DNA of 32,589 bases from Brevibacterium sp. (GCA_030457025.1 JAKDSA010000028.1:1-32589), one strand, 5' to 3'. Positions 23,602 to 32,204 are shown, counted from the first letter of the stretch. The notes: generated by a model not told the origin, from the letters alone. Program-made: numbers and translations.

Positions 23602-24309
23602 TCAGCTGTTCAGGTTTTCGATCGCGTAGTCCGCCTCCTCTTGAGTGAACTGCCCACCGTATTCGCTGGTCAGCTGGTCGTGGATGGCATCGGGCGACAT
23701 CGACATGTCGTCCTGGTAGGTCTTGGCCGACTCCAGAGCGTTCTCGTTCCAATCTGCGTCGACGTTGTCCACGGCGTACTGTGCCGCGTCTTCAGAGAAT
23801 TGGCCACCGTATTCGCTCGTCAGCTGGTCGAAGACCCCTGCCTTGCTCATGTGCATCGTGTTGGCGTAGGTGTCGGCCTGGTTGAGTGCCGAGCTGTGTT
23901 CAGCGGGGGCCTCCGGTTCCGGTTCTTCCGCCGGTGCCTGTTCTTCGACAGGAGCTTCCTCCGCCGGGGCGTCATCCGCCGGCTCTTCCGCGACCGGGGC
24001 AGCCTCCTCCGCTGGGTCGCCGGCACCATCGTCGCTGGTCGAGGCCGCGTCCGACTGCTCCTGCGACGCCGAGGTCGTCGGTGCGTCGTCTCCGCCACCG
24101 TTGATGGCGGAGACGATGATGATGAGCGCGACGATCACGAGCGCCCAGAACCACCATCGTTTGAACAGCGGCTTCTTGACCTTCACCGGCTTCTGTCCCT
24201 GTGGCACCTGGGGAAAGTATTGGGGAGCCCTGGGCTCCTGGTTTCCGGTGGGAACCTGCGGCATACGGTAGCTGGGGCCTGCCTGCTGTGGATCCTGATA
24301 GTTCGACAT
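23602..24309 (-). CDS. Membrane-anchored Ltp-repeat (host-cell-surface-exposed lipoprotein domain) protein
   Basis: A 235-residue protein from ATG 24309 (MSNYQDPQQ), with AAGGAG upstream. Residues 1-48 are Pro/Gln-rich, 51-69 form one transmembrane helix (WWFWALVIVALIIIVSA), and 75-138 are a Glu/Ala/Pro-rich spacer. The end holds two copies of the Ltp repeat: HMSKAGVFDQLTSEYGGQF with AQYAVDNVD, and MSPDAIHDQLTSEYGGQF with ADYAIENLN. The repeats would be exposed on the cell surface. The domain is known from phage-encoded Ltp lipoproteins that block DNA injection by other phages, and from Gram-positive chromosomal proteins; there is no lipobox here. A decayed relative lies at 15972-16513. Confidence 0.85.
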   Translation of the reverse strand: MSNYQDPQQAGPSYRMPQVPTGNQEPRAPQYFPQVPQGQKPVKVKKPLFKRWWFWALVIVALIIIVSAINGGGDDAPTTSASQEQSDAASTSDDGAGDPAEEAAPVAEEPADDAPAEEAPVEEQAPAEEPEPEAPAEHSSALNQADTYANTMHMSKAGVFDQLTSEYGGQFSEDAAQYAVDNVDADWNENALESAKTYQDDMSMSPDAIHDQLTSEYGGQFTQEEADYAIENLNS

Positions 24310-24513
24310 TTCACTCCTTGAGGTGATGGGCTCCGAGACCGGGCAGGACTGCGGTCGATGCATCGCTGCTGACCAATCGGAGCCGTGGATTTCGACTCTC
24401 TCAGCCTGTCGAAGTTCTTCAATTGGCAAATCCACCTGTCGGCCAGACTCTGCCAGCCGATCGGTGGACCCGGTCTGGCCGAACGATGGACTACGTATGT
24501 CAGCGCCGCAGGA

Positions 24514-24525
24514 TACGATGCTCTC
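24514..24525 (+). promoter_or_regulatory. Leaderless promoter that decides the GTG start of the sensor kinase
   Basis: TACGAT (24514-24519) is followed by six bases and the GTG at 24526. The upstream ATG at 24385 lies before this promoter and would add 47 residues that resemble nothing in the family. The 216 bases back to the Ltp-repeat gene hold no other gene. Confidence 0.6.
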
Positions 24526-25959
24526 GTGTCAGACCAACCTCTTCCGCCTCAGGGCCTGCAGCGCCTGCGTGATTCACGGTCACGCCGCACGGTGCGCATC
24601 GTTGTGCGCATCCTCGTCGGCACCGTCGCGTGGATCCTCGGCGTTCCGCTGTCCTTCTTCGCGCTGCTCGCGTTCCCACCGGCCTTCGATGACACCGGCA
24701 TGCTCAGCACCCTCGGCGTGCTCCTCGGACTTCTGGCAGCCTTCCTCTGGCTCTCCGTCTTCGCGCGGCATCGATGGCCGTGGATTCCCTTCGTCATCGG
24801 CGCGGTGCTCGCCACCGCCTGGGGCGACGGAACCCTCATGCTCATCGGCCTGTTCCATCTCCTCGTCCGCTCTCCGCGCAAACAGGCGCTGACCGCCACG
24901 GCCATCGGGGCGTTGCTGATCACCGTCGGGGTGGTCCGCCTGTGCCTGCAGAGTCCGGCGAACAATCCCTTCGGCATTCTCTTCCTCTCGGACCCGAACC
25001 AGATTCCCGGGGTCGATGGCTCACTGCCCGCAGAGGAATCCGTGTTCGGGATAAACATGCTCACGGTCATCGCCGGGCTCATGGGGCTGGCGATCAGCCT
25101 CGGATTCGGGTTCCTGCTGCGCCGCACGCGTCGCATGCGTGCCGTCGAGTCCTTCGCCCAACGGCAGTCTCGGCGCAGTGAGAACCTTTCCGCCGAACTT
25201 GCTCGCACCTCCGAGCGCGAACTTCTCGCCCGCGAACTCCACGACACGCTCTCCCACCGTCTCTCGGTCATCTCCTTGCACAGCGGTGCTCTCGAGGTCG
25301 GCGGCAACGATGACCCCGGTATCGCCTCGACCGCCTCGGCGCTGCGTCAGGAGGCCCATGCATCCCTGGAAGACCTGCGGCATCTTGTCGGCGGAGTCCG
25401 TGAGGGGACGTTGGCCAATGCCGGTCCGCAGAAGGAGGCGTCGACTCCCCCAAGCCTGACCTCGATGCGTTCGATCCCGCAGCTGGTCGCCTCGGTGCAG
25501 GCCACCGGCACGATCATCCGGCCATCAATCATCATCCAGGACGTCGAGAGCGCACCTACGGTCCTCGACCGCGCGGTGTATCGAATCGTCCAGGAATCAC
25601 TGACGAATGCGATGAAGCATGCCCCGGGCGCGCCCGTGACTCTCGGGGTCACGGTCTCGGCCGACCTCGGCGCCCGGATCGTCATCGCCAATCCCGCTGA
25701 ACCGTCGGCCCAGCGCTTCCACCCACCCCGCACCACCACCGAGGCGGGTCCCGGCATTCCGCCCTACCCCACCTCGGCGCCCCGCGTAGGTCCAGCCAAC
25801 CCTGGCGCTCAGCAGTCTCTGTCGTCGACAGGTGCCGGCGCCGGACTCGTCGGAATTCGGGAACGAGTGGCAATGCTCGGCGGAGAGGTCTTCATCGGTG
25901 TCCGTGACGGCTCATTCCTCGTCGATGTGACACTTCCACCGTTCGAACGTCAGGGCTGA
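24526..25959 (+). CDS. NarL-type sensor histidine kinase
   Basis: A 477-residue kinase starting at GTG 24526. Residues about 22-200 hold five or six transmembrane helices with short loops and no large extracellular sensor, suggesting membrane or cell-envelope sensing. The HisKA_3 box ELHDTLSHRLSVISLH carries the phosphorylated His239. The ATPase domain shows YRIVQESLTNAMKHAPG (N box) and GAGLVGIRERVAMLGGEV (G box). A Pro/Ser-rich insert of about 45 residues lies between these boxes. It is followed 47 bases later by its response-regulator gene, which has its own leaderless promoter. The stimulus is unknown. Confidence 0.88.
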   Translation: MSDQPLPPQGLQRLRDSRSRRTVRIVVRILVGTVAWILGVPLSFFALLAFPPAFDDTGMLSTLGVLLGLLAAFLWLSVFARHRWPWIPFVIGAVLATAWGDGTLMLIGLFHLLVRSPRKQALTATAIGALLITVGVVRLCLQSPANNPFGILFLSDPNQIPGVDGSLPAEESVFGINMLTVIAGLMGLAISLGFGFLLRRTRRMRAVESFAQRQSRRSENLSAELARTSERELLARELHDTLSHRLSVISLHSGALEVGGNDDPGIASTASALRQEAHASLEDLRHLVGGVREGTLANAGPQKEASTPPSLTSMRSIPQLVASVQATGTIIRPSIIIQDVESAPTVLDRAVYRIVQESLTNAMKHAPGAPVTLGVTVSADLGARIVIANPAEPSAQRFHPPRTTTEAGPGIPPYPTSAPRVGPANPGAQQSLSSTGAGAGLVGIRERVAMLGGEVFIGVRDGSFLVDVTLPPFERQG

Positions 25960-25993
25960 AGCCGGACGAACTATCGATGTCATACCCCTCGGG

Positions 25994-26006
25994 TAGTGTG
26001 TCGACC
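25994..26006 (+). promoter_or_regulatory. Leaderless promoter of the response regulator
   Basis: TAGTGT (25994-25999) is followed by seven bases and the ATG at 26007. This gives the regulator transcription independent of the kinase gene. The reading from ATG 25977 adds ten residues across the -10 hexamer. Confidence 0.5.
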
Positions 26007-26702
26007 ATGAGCCAGAACGCTGCCCCGGTCCGGGTGATCGTCGTCGATGACGACCCGATGGTCGTCACCGGGATCACAGGGATCCTCCATCCTGCCGAAG
26101 ACATCGAGGTTGTGGGGTCTGCCTCGAGCGGCGAAGAGGCGCTCGACAAGGCGGCACTTCATTTTCCCGATGTCGTGCTCACGGACATTCGGATGCCCGG
26201 AATCGGCGGCATCGAAGCTATCGAGCGTCTCGTCAACAGCGTCCGACCACCCCAGGTCGTTGCGTTGACGAGTTTCGACACCGACGATTACCTCTTCCGT
26301 GCCCTCGAGGCCGGTGCCGCAGGTTATCTGCTCAAGGACATTGCTCCAGTCTCCCTCGCCGCGGCGATCCGCAAGGTGCACCTCGGCGAGCCGATCCTCT
26401 CGCCTCGGTCGATGCGGCAGCTGATCACGAAGGTGACGACCGATCAGGACCAACGTCGGCAACATGAGGCCGAGGAGATGCTGGCCGACCTCACCGAACG
26501 TGAGCTCGAGATCGCGATCCTCGTGGCTCAAGGCCTGTCGAACCAGGAGATCGCTGACGCCACATTCATGAGTCAGGCCACGGTGAAGACTCACCTCAAC
26601 CGCATCAACATCAAGCTGGATACGAGCAATCGGGTTCATATTGCGGTGGCCGTGGAGCGGGCTCGGATGGGGAATGTTGGGGTGGCGGGACAGGGACTCT
26701 AG
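26007..26702 (+). CDS. LuxR/NarL-type response regulator
   Basis: A 231-residue regulator. The receiver domain has the acidic pair in VIVVDDDPMVV, phospho-acceptor Asp60 in VVLTDIRMPG, a Thr/Ser switch in ALTSFDTDDY, and Lys in GYLLKDI. The C-terminal LuxR helix-turn-helix is LTERELEIAILVAQGLSNQE followed by ATVKTHLNRI. It is the cognate partner of the adjacent kinase, probably regulating envelope or stress genes; the targets are not identifiable here. About 15 residues after the HTH are a variable tail. Confidence 0.92.
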   Translation: MSQNAAPVRVIVVDDDPMVVTGITGILHPAEDIEVVGSASSGEEALDKAALHFPDVVLTDIRMPGIGGIEAIERLVNSVRPPQVVALTSFDTDDYLFRALEAGAAGYLLKDIAPVSLAAAIRKVHLGEPILSPRSMRQLITKVTTDQDQRRQHEAEEMLADLTERELEIAILVAQGLSNQEIADATFMSQATVKTHLNRINIKLDTSNRVHIAVAVERARMGNVGVAGQGL

Positions 26703-26799
26703 GACAATCGGGGACCATTCCAGAGTCTCTCCAAAGCTGGAATCTCAGGCGGCTCATCGATCCGCCGTCAACGGAACGACGATAAGAAGTCCCCTTAGC

Positions 26800-27078
26800 A
26801 TGTTCCATGGTCGCGGTCTGCGGCCGACAATCCGGCACAGGACGACGAGCTACGAGGTGGTGAGGACGCTGGTCGGGCGAGGGCTGGGGTATGGAGTTCT
26901 GGTGCAGCGGTTGAACAACACCTCGAGCTACGAAGGATACTCACTGGTGGTGAAGGAGATTGAGCCTGCGGTGGAGCCAGTTGGGGTTGAGGTGATCTGG
27001 CCCTGGCAAACTGCAATAGCAATGCGGGTTCAGGCGCTGATTGAATTCGCCCTCGCCAGACAGTGGAAGACAGCCTGA
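26800..27078 (+). pseudogene. LysR-family regulator remnant (C-terminal effector-domain fragment)
   Basis: About 92 residues from HGRGLRPTIRHRTTSYEVVR onward match the end of a LysR effector domain: the RTTSYEVVRTLVGRGLGYGV block, LVQRL, and a C-terminal helix WQTAIAMRVQALIEFA. No DNA-binding domain or first half of the effector domain is found upstream; 26703-26800 has no conserved content. It borders the A+T-richer MazG/DUF2075 module, so a recombination that inserted that module may have truncated the gene. Confidence 0.7.
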
Positions 27079-28820
27079 TCAGCGCGTTCGAATTTTGCTT
27101 CGCATGTACTCTCTCAAGGTCTCGTCGCACACGTACAAGTAGGTGCCACGGATGCCGCGAGTCATGAGCACTGAGTAGATGTTCTGTACATATTGAAGGA
27201 TGTCTTCGTCCGTGTACGTGATCCCGAGCTTCTTGTTGTTCTCCTTGCCCTTTTTGTCGTAGTAGTTGGATCGGTCGAAGTACACCGCCCCATCGGATGG
27301 ATCCATCCGCAGATCCCGGCCGATGATCACGCCGGCATAATTGAGGTCATATCCCTGGACTGTGTGGATTGAGCCGACCTCGCTGACGGAACCCGGGCTG
27401 TTGATCCAGTCCTTGACGACACCGTTCCACTGGAGTTTGACGCCATCTTCATCGATGTCGATCTTGTGTCGTTTCTTCGGACCCTTGCTGTTCCAGGGCC
27501 AGGCATAGCCAGCAATAACTCGAGACAGACCGTGCTCTTCATCCTTCTGTTTGATAGTGCTGATCATCGAACCCAGGTCGTCGAAGAGTTCGAACTCGTA
27601 CTCTCCGAATTCTGGTGACTCGTCAGCTTGCCCTCGCAGCAACTCCTTCACGAAGGGGATGTACTTGTCGCCGGCCAACACTCGGATCTGGCTGATGATT
27701 TCGATGTAGTTCTCCCGCTTCTTGGCGGACTCAACCAGTTCAAGAACTGTGGATGTGGCAGGTCGCCGGGTTTGACGGTTTGAAAAGGATCGACAAACAG
27801 CACGACTTTGTCTGACTTCGCCTTGATCCAATCGAGTTGAGTAAGATGCAAACCATCGTTGCCGAAAAGCCGTTCATTGGCTGCACTGAATCTCTTGTTG
27901 AGCATCGCGGCAGGTTGGTTGGAACGCATTCCAAGCCGATGTGACTCATCGACCAATGTCAGGTCAAAGAGATCCTGGGACTCTGCGATGCCAAAGGGGG
28001 TCAACACTTGTACCCTTTCCAAGCCAGGGGTCCGTCTGAAAACTCGTTCGACCGTCTCGCGAAGCGATTGCTGAGGAACTACTAAGGCGACCTTGATGCC
28101 TCTGAGGAGGTCTCTGTTGCGTTCGGTGTAGAACTTGGTGAATCGCTCGTCGCTGACAGGATCTTCCAAGTCACTGGAGCTCTGAATGTCGGACAGCATC
28201 TTGAGGATATAGATCGCAACGACAGTCTTGCCGGTGCCCGGGTCGCCTTTGACAATCAGCTCAAGGCTGGACGGGTCAGAGTGGAGGGACGTGGTAATCG
28301 CCTCCATGATCTGACCAACGGCAATTTCCTGGTCCGGCGTCAGTGCTTTGAAGGGCGAGAGCTTAAAGAGATCAGAGTTCTGAATCTCCTCGAGTTCAGC
28401 CTCGAACAAGCCTTCGTCTTTGAGCCGTTCGAAGATGTGCTCGAATTGCTCTCGGTAGTGAGCTCGGTCGTAATAGTTCGAGTCGACGATCCCGACATTG
28501 CGATTGAGCAGGCTGAAGCGTCCTTCCCCAGAAATCAGCCGGATCAGGTAGGACTCAAGGTCCAGACATACGGATTTGTTGAATTGCTCGTTATAGATCA
28601 CGCGGAGCGTAGTCAGATCCTGGCGTTCAGGATTCGCCTTATGCTGGTTCATCCGATTGACGGCGTTGAGGGTCTCGCCAACGTAGACGTTGTCGCTGTC
28701 GGCGATGGTGTAGACAACTGGCCAATTGCTACCGAAACCGCCGAGTTCGTGACCAAGGCGACGGGCGAGCTCGATTTCGACCAGACTGAAATCCACCTTG
28801 TGGATATCAAAGTTGGTCAT
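27079..28820 (-). pseudogene. GIY-YIG / DUF2075 helicase-nuclease, interrupted by a one-base frameshift
   Basis: The combined protein would be about 580 residues, a normal length. ATG 28820 begins MTNFDIHKVDF. Residues 34-60 form a GIY-YIG nuclease start (PVVYTI, VYVGET, then NRMNQH). Next come Walker A VKGDPGTGKTVVAIYI (about 190), Walker B LTLVDESHRLG and VLFVDPFQTVKPGDL of the DUF2075 helicase-like ATPase. At about 27756 the frame is lost: the first frame runs into HPQFLNW and ends near 27648. A shift of one base gives PTSTVLELVESAKKRENY and the rest of the domain (ISQIRVLAGD, GSIHTVQGYDLNYAGVIIG, YVQNIYSVLMTRG) to 27079. Loss of one A in CCAACA would explain it. Each half alone should be inactive unless the shift is a sequencing error. 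Confidence 0.82.
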
Positions 28821-29127
28821 ACTTCTTCGATGTCCCTCGTGACTTCTCAACCGGATACTTCTGCTCAGTGATGTCCAACTTCTCCTCCACAATGTTGAGA
28901 GGATCCACATCAAGCTTGTCAGCGAGCAGCAGGCAATAGGTCAAGACGTCTGCAAGCTCGAATTTCGTGGACTCGCGGTCGAACTCCGAGTTCCACTGGA
29001 ACGACTCCAGCAACTCCCCAGCTTCAATGCTGATCGACTTCGCCAAGTTCTCGGCCGAGTGGAACTGGTTCCAGTCTCTCGCCGACATGAATTCTCGTAT
29101 CCTTGCCTGAGTTTGCGCTAGGTCCAT
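28807..29127 (-). CDS. MazG-like nucleotide pyrophosphohydrolase
   Basis: A 106-residue all-helical NTP pyrophosphohydrolase. The metal-binding signature ExxE-(18)-ExxD is present as Glu35/Glu38 in SIEAGELLESFQW and Glu57/Asp60 in KFELADVLTYC. The N-terminus DWNQFHSAENLAKSI is typical of the RS21-C6/MazG-related short forms. Such enzymes hydrolyse NTPs or dNTPs, including modified nucleotides, to monophosphate and pyrophosphate. Its last 14 bases overlap the start of the GIY-YIG/DUF2075 gene, so the two were translated together. The leaderless promoter is just upstream. Composition is A+T-richer than that of the flanking genes. Confidence 0.88.
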   Translation of the reverse strand: MDLAQTQARIREFMSARDWNQFHSAENLAKSISIEAGELLESFQWNSEFDRESTKFELADVLTYCLLLADKLDVDPLNIVEEKLDITEQKYPVEKSRGTSKKYDQL

Positions 29128-29139
29128 AAAGTGATGCTA
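29128..29139 (-). promoter_or_regulatory. Leaderless promoter of the MazG/DUF2075 module
   Basis: On the complement, TAGCAT (29134-29139) is followed by six bases and the ATG of the MazG-like gene. Confidence 0.6.
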
Positions 29140-29410
29140 TCGGCTCAATACAAGAACTACACACGGGCCTCACCTCCTCCTGGACAGGAATCCGAACCTG
29201 TTGCTGGTCCGCCTCGATCTACCGACTTCGACAATAACGAACATTGCGGGGGCAACGGCACCTCAGCGCAACGGCATGCTGAGCTCTCTTCGTTGAGCAG
29301 TGGAGTTCGTAGAAGGGCGATCGGGTTGACGGCGACGATTGGTCGAAGAAGCTCGCCGAGCCTTCTCAGGGCGAATTCGACGCGACTGAAGACCATTGCG
29401 GATGGCAGAT
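29140..29410. other. 271-base stretch without a recognisable gene
   Basis: Open frames exist on both strands, but none has family motifs or a start signal. It separates the MazG/DUF2075 module from the 299-residue hypothetical gene, and no terminator or insertion-sequence end was seen. It may be a junction of the inserted module or a decayed gene. Confidence 0.45.
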
Positions 29411-30310
29411 TCAGTTGGAATCGAGCGCCCGCTGATAGCCCCGCAGTCTCTTTCTGCCGTTCGCAGTCAGACCCCGATTGTCCAGCAGTGCAGCGATGCG
29501 ATCATCTGCCCCTGACGCGTGCAGACGTTCGATGAGTGACTTGTTGAGCGGCTCCAAGGCATCGGTCCGTGCGGAGACCGTGCCGTAGCTCGGTGACTTC
29601 TTGCCCGCCACCGCAGCGAGTTCCCGAATGTAGTGCTCGGTGAAGCTGCTCCACATGTCGGGGGTCAGCAGGTGACGAGCCAACACCTCGGCCAACGTCG
29701 ATTCCTTTTCTGACGTTCGGCCGAATCCGAAACGAGTCCACCCGTATTTGCGTTCCCAGTGAACGATCTGAACGGCCGAGAGTCGGCACAGCTCCTCCGG
29801 GCCCAGAGCCCGGCCTATACCAGTCCACAGTTGGTCGACCGTCTCTGAGATCACGACCTTCGATGCTTCGATCGGATCCTCGGAGCGGAAGTAGTCGAAC
29901 CCTTCGGTTTCGCAGGCCAGAGTGATGAGTGTGCTCACAGCCTCGACGGCAGGGCGAATCTCTTCACCGGTTCCGGCCGACAGAGCCGCGAACGATTGTG
30001 CGAAGTGGTCCTTATAGGTGAACCGCCACCGCGTGCGCTCCTTGGGCGAGACCCGACGATCGCGTGCAAGATATGCTCCGGCACGAGCCAGAGCAGCGAA
30101 CTCCTTGACGTTTCTGCGAACCACTTCGGCCGATGGCGGCGCAGGGGCCGTGACGGTCACCTGAGACGGGTCGATGAGCTCCTCGACCCGTTCTCGCGTC
30201 CGGGCGTCGCCGCGCCAGTAGAGAGTCCAGAGCACCTTCTCCAGGTCGTCACGGTCGAAGCCCGAGGTTGTGCGGAAGAACTGCGTACGATCGAATTTCT
30301 TGGCCACCAC
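29411..30310 (-). CDS. Hypothetical protein, 299 residues
   Basis: Not recognised. The start is GTG at 30308-30310 with a leaderless promoter. The protein is soluble and mostly helical, rich in Arg, Glu and Ala, without signal peptide or transmembrane segment. A central block reads LSAVQIVHWERKYGWTRFGF, and a Lys/Arg-rich end RLRGYQRALDSN follows. No P-loop, nuclease or helix-turn-helix motif is clear. Normal base composition suggests long residence in this genome. It is divergent from the 595-residue gene, with both promoters in 80 bases, so the two may be co-regulated. Confidence 0.72.
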   Translation of the reverse strand: MVAKKFDRTQFFRTTSGFDRDDLEKVLWTLYWRGDARTRERVEELIDPSQVTVTAPAPPSAEVVRRNVKEFAALARAGAYLARDRRVSPKERTRWRFTYKDHFAQSFAALSAGTGEEIRPAVEAVSTLITLACETEGFDYFRSEDPIEASKVVISETVDQLWTGIGRALGPEELCRLSAVQIVHWERKYGWTRFGFGRTSEKESTLAEVLARHLLTPDMWSSFTEHYIRELAAVAGKKSPSYGTVSARTDALEPLNKSLIERLHASGADDRIAALLDNRGLTANGRKRLRGYQRALDSN

Positions 30311-30316
30311 CCGTTC

Positions 30317-30322
30317 AGAGTA
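30317..30322 (-). promoter_or_regulatory. Leaderless promoter deciding the GTG start of the 299-residue gene
   Basis: On the complement, TACTCT is followed by six bases and the GTG start codon. A second GTG directly follows the first, but the spacing favours the first. Confidence 0.55.
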
Positions 30323-30378
30323 ACAATCACATGCGCGGCGAGCTCATCGAATCCGATGCATGTCAGCCTCTGATGCAA

Positions 30379-30384
30379 TAGCGT
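30379..30384 (+). promoter_or_regulatory. Leaderless promoter of the 595-residue gene
   Basis: TAGCGT is followed by six bases and the ATG at 30391. It lies 57 bases from the divergent -10 of the 299-residue gene. Confidence 0.55.
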
Positions 30385-30390
30385 GGGAGC

Positions 30391-32178
30391 ATGCCTTCAC
30401 AGCCACCGGAGCCACCGAGCGACGAACCCGACCTTCTCGCCGAGCTCTCGGCTGTCCTTGCCGATCCGAGTCCTGTCCCGCTGCTTCTGGCCGCGAGCTC
30501 CATGGGGTACGCCGCCAATGTCGACGAGGACGATGGTTCATCACCATTCTCGATGCCTCCCAAAGTCGAGTCGAGCCCGCTCTCGGAGCAGTTCCTTACC
30601 CTCACCTCGGCGATGATGGAATCAGCGGCGCCAGAGACCGACGCGCTCCTGCTCATCTGGGCCGCCATGTTCGACGACCCATTGTTGCGACGACGCATCC
30701 ACCGTGCCGTCGATCCCAGGTCACAGTCACTTCCGGACTGGCTGCGCAGTCTTGATTCGGTGTCACCTGTCGCCGCTGCTTCACTGCGCCACGAGCTCGG
30801 CCACGAAGAGACACTGTTCGTCGAATTCTCGCTCTCAGAGCAGCCTGTCACGATGGCTGTGGCAGTGACCCGGCTGGGCATCCCCTACCTCGAGGACTGC
30901 TATCCGATCGACGACACCATCGATTCGATCCAGCGACTGGCCGCGGACAATCCGCAGATGCCCTCCGATCACATCGAACTGACGCTGGCGAATGCGCGCG
31001 CCCAGATCGAGGAATTCGTCGATCACGGCGACCACATGAGGCCACCCACGGAAACCGACACCTGGCCCTCGGTGCGACTGCTCCTGGCCTGGATGCTGCG
31101 GCTCCTGCCTGACGGCGGAGAGGTTGAGGAACCCCACGAATGGACGGAAGACGAGATCGGCTCTCTGGTCACCGATTTCCTCGCTTCGTCCTGGGCACAG
31201 GAGATCCGATCCGATGCCGCGATGCACGCTGAACGTCTCTTCGATTTTCAGCTCACCCACGGGTCCGGCGAGCCACTCAAATGGGGCGCGACCGCTGTCA
31301 ATATGATCATGGGCGATCTCTACCCGCGCAAGGTCCTCGCAGATGACGAGTTCATGCTCAGCATGCCCACAGTCCTTGCCGCAGTGGTTCGATTCGCCAA
31401 TGAGCGCTCAGGCACCTCGCCGGAGTTCACAACCTCGGCCCTCGAGGCGATTGATGAAGCTCTCCCCGAGTATCGCCGCCGCGTATCCGAGGGTTCCAGC
31501 GCATCCGGGGCCCCCGCCTCTGGGCTCGCAGACCTTCTGGGCCTGCCATCGGATGTCGAACTGCCAGAAGGGCTGATCGAACAGCTCAGCACAATGGGGC
31601 TCGATCCGAACTCCGGTCGAGGATTCGATCCTCGGGCGATCACTGCGGAGGACGCCAAACTCTGGAGGGAAGAACTTCGACTGCGGGCAGGCGGTGAGGA
31701 GAATCTCGCCTCCCTCGATGAGGAGCCGCTGCCCGCCGAGGACTTCAGCACCGACGGCATCAGCCCGAAGGTGCTCCCTCAAGTTCAGGCGCTGGCCGCC
31801 GACCTGGCCCGCTTCGCCGACGCCCATTTCCGAGATCCGGAGATGACGACCGCTGTGCTGCGGATTCTGAATCTCACGGCTCGGACGAACCCTGCAGCGT
31901 TCCGTCGGGGGTTCGCCCACCCACCGGCGATCGCCGCTCTGTGCTGGATCGCAGGAAAGAACAACCGGTGGTTCATCGCCGAGGTTCGCCAGCGCACGAT
32001 TCAGACGATGATGTTGGCCGCTGGGGCCACGACACAGCCGACTGCACGGGCTAAGTCGATGCTCAAGAACGTCTCCTACTCGCTGGAGGCCCAGGAGCTC
32101 GATCTGGGTGATCCTGCGTTGCTGACATCACTGGCGCGGGCGGACCTCATGGCGATGCGCGACGCCACTATTGAGTGA
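30391..32178 (+). CDS. Hypothetical protein, 595 residues
   Basis: Large soluble acidic protein not assigned with confidence. Residues 1-65 are Pro/Ser/Glu-rich with LLAELSAVLADPSPVPLLLAAS. A long helical middle follows. The C-terminal part contains LARFADAHFRDPEMTTAVLR, then LNLTARTNPAAFRRG, AALCWIAGKNNRW and KSMLKNVSYSLEA, which resembles the DUF6398-type C-terminal segments of actinobacterial proteins of unknown role; that match is from memory. There is no transmembrane segment or catalytic motif I can name. The start fits the leaderless promoter. It is divergent from another hypothetical gene. Confidence 0.75.
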   Translation: MPSQPPEPPSDEPDLLAELSAVLADPSPVPLLLAASSMGYAANVDEDDGSSPFSMPPKVESSPLSEQFLTLTSAMMESAAPETDALLLIWAAMFDDPLLRRRIHRAVDPRSQSLPDWLRSLDSVSPVAAASLRHELGHEETLFVEFSLSEQPVTMAVAVTRLGIPYLEDCYPIDDTIDSIQRLAADNPQMPSDHIELTLANARAQIEEFVDHGDHMRPPTETDTWPSVRLLLAWMLRLLPDGGEVEEPHEWTEDEIGSLVTDFLASSWAQEIRSDAAMHAERLFDFQLTHGSGEPLKWGATAVNMIMGDLYPRKVLADDEFMLSMPTVLAAVVRFANERSGTSPEFTTSALEAIDEALPEYRRRVSEGSSASGAPASGLADLLGLPSDVELPEGLIEQLSTMGLDPNSGRGFDPRAITAEDAKLWREELRLRAGGEENLASLDEEPLPAEDFSTDGISPKVLPQVQALAADLARFADAHFRDPEMTTAVLRILNLTARTNPAAFRRGFAHPPAIAALCWIAGKNNRWFIAEVRQRTIQTMMLAAGATTQPTARAKSMLKNVSYSLEAQELDLGDPALLTSLARADLMAMRDATIE

Positions 32179-32189
32179 GGGGCGAAGAG

Positions 32190-32204
32190 GGCCGGTATGC
32201 GGCC
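32190..32204 (+). terminator. Weak hairpin after the 595-residue gene
   Basis: GGCCG and CGGCC form a 5-base stem around a 5-base loop, 12 bases after the stop. There is no T-tract. Confidence 0.3.

Noticed and set aside
29131..29535. A 134-residue plus-strand frame in the gap after the MazG-like gene
   Set aside because: It continues antisense into the 299-residue gene, shows no motif and lacks a ribosome-binding site or -10 hexamer.
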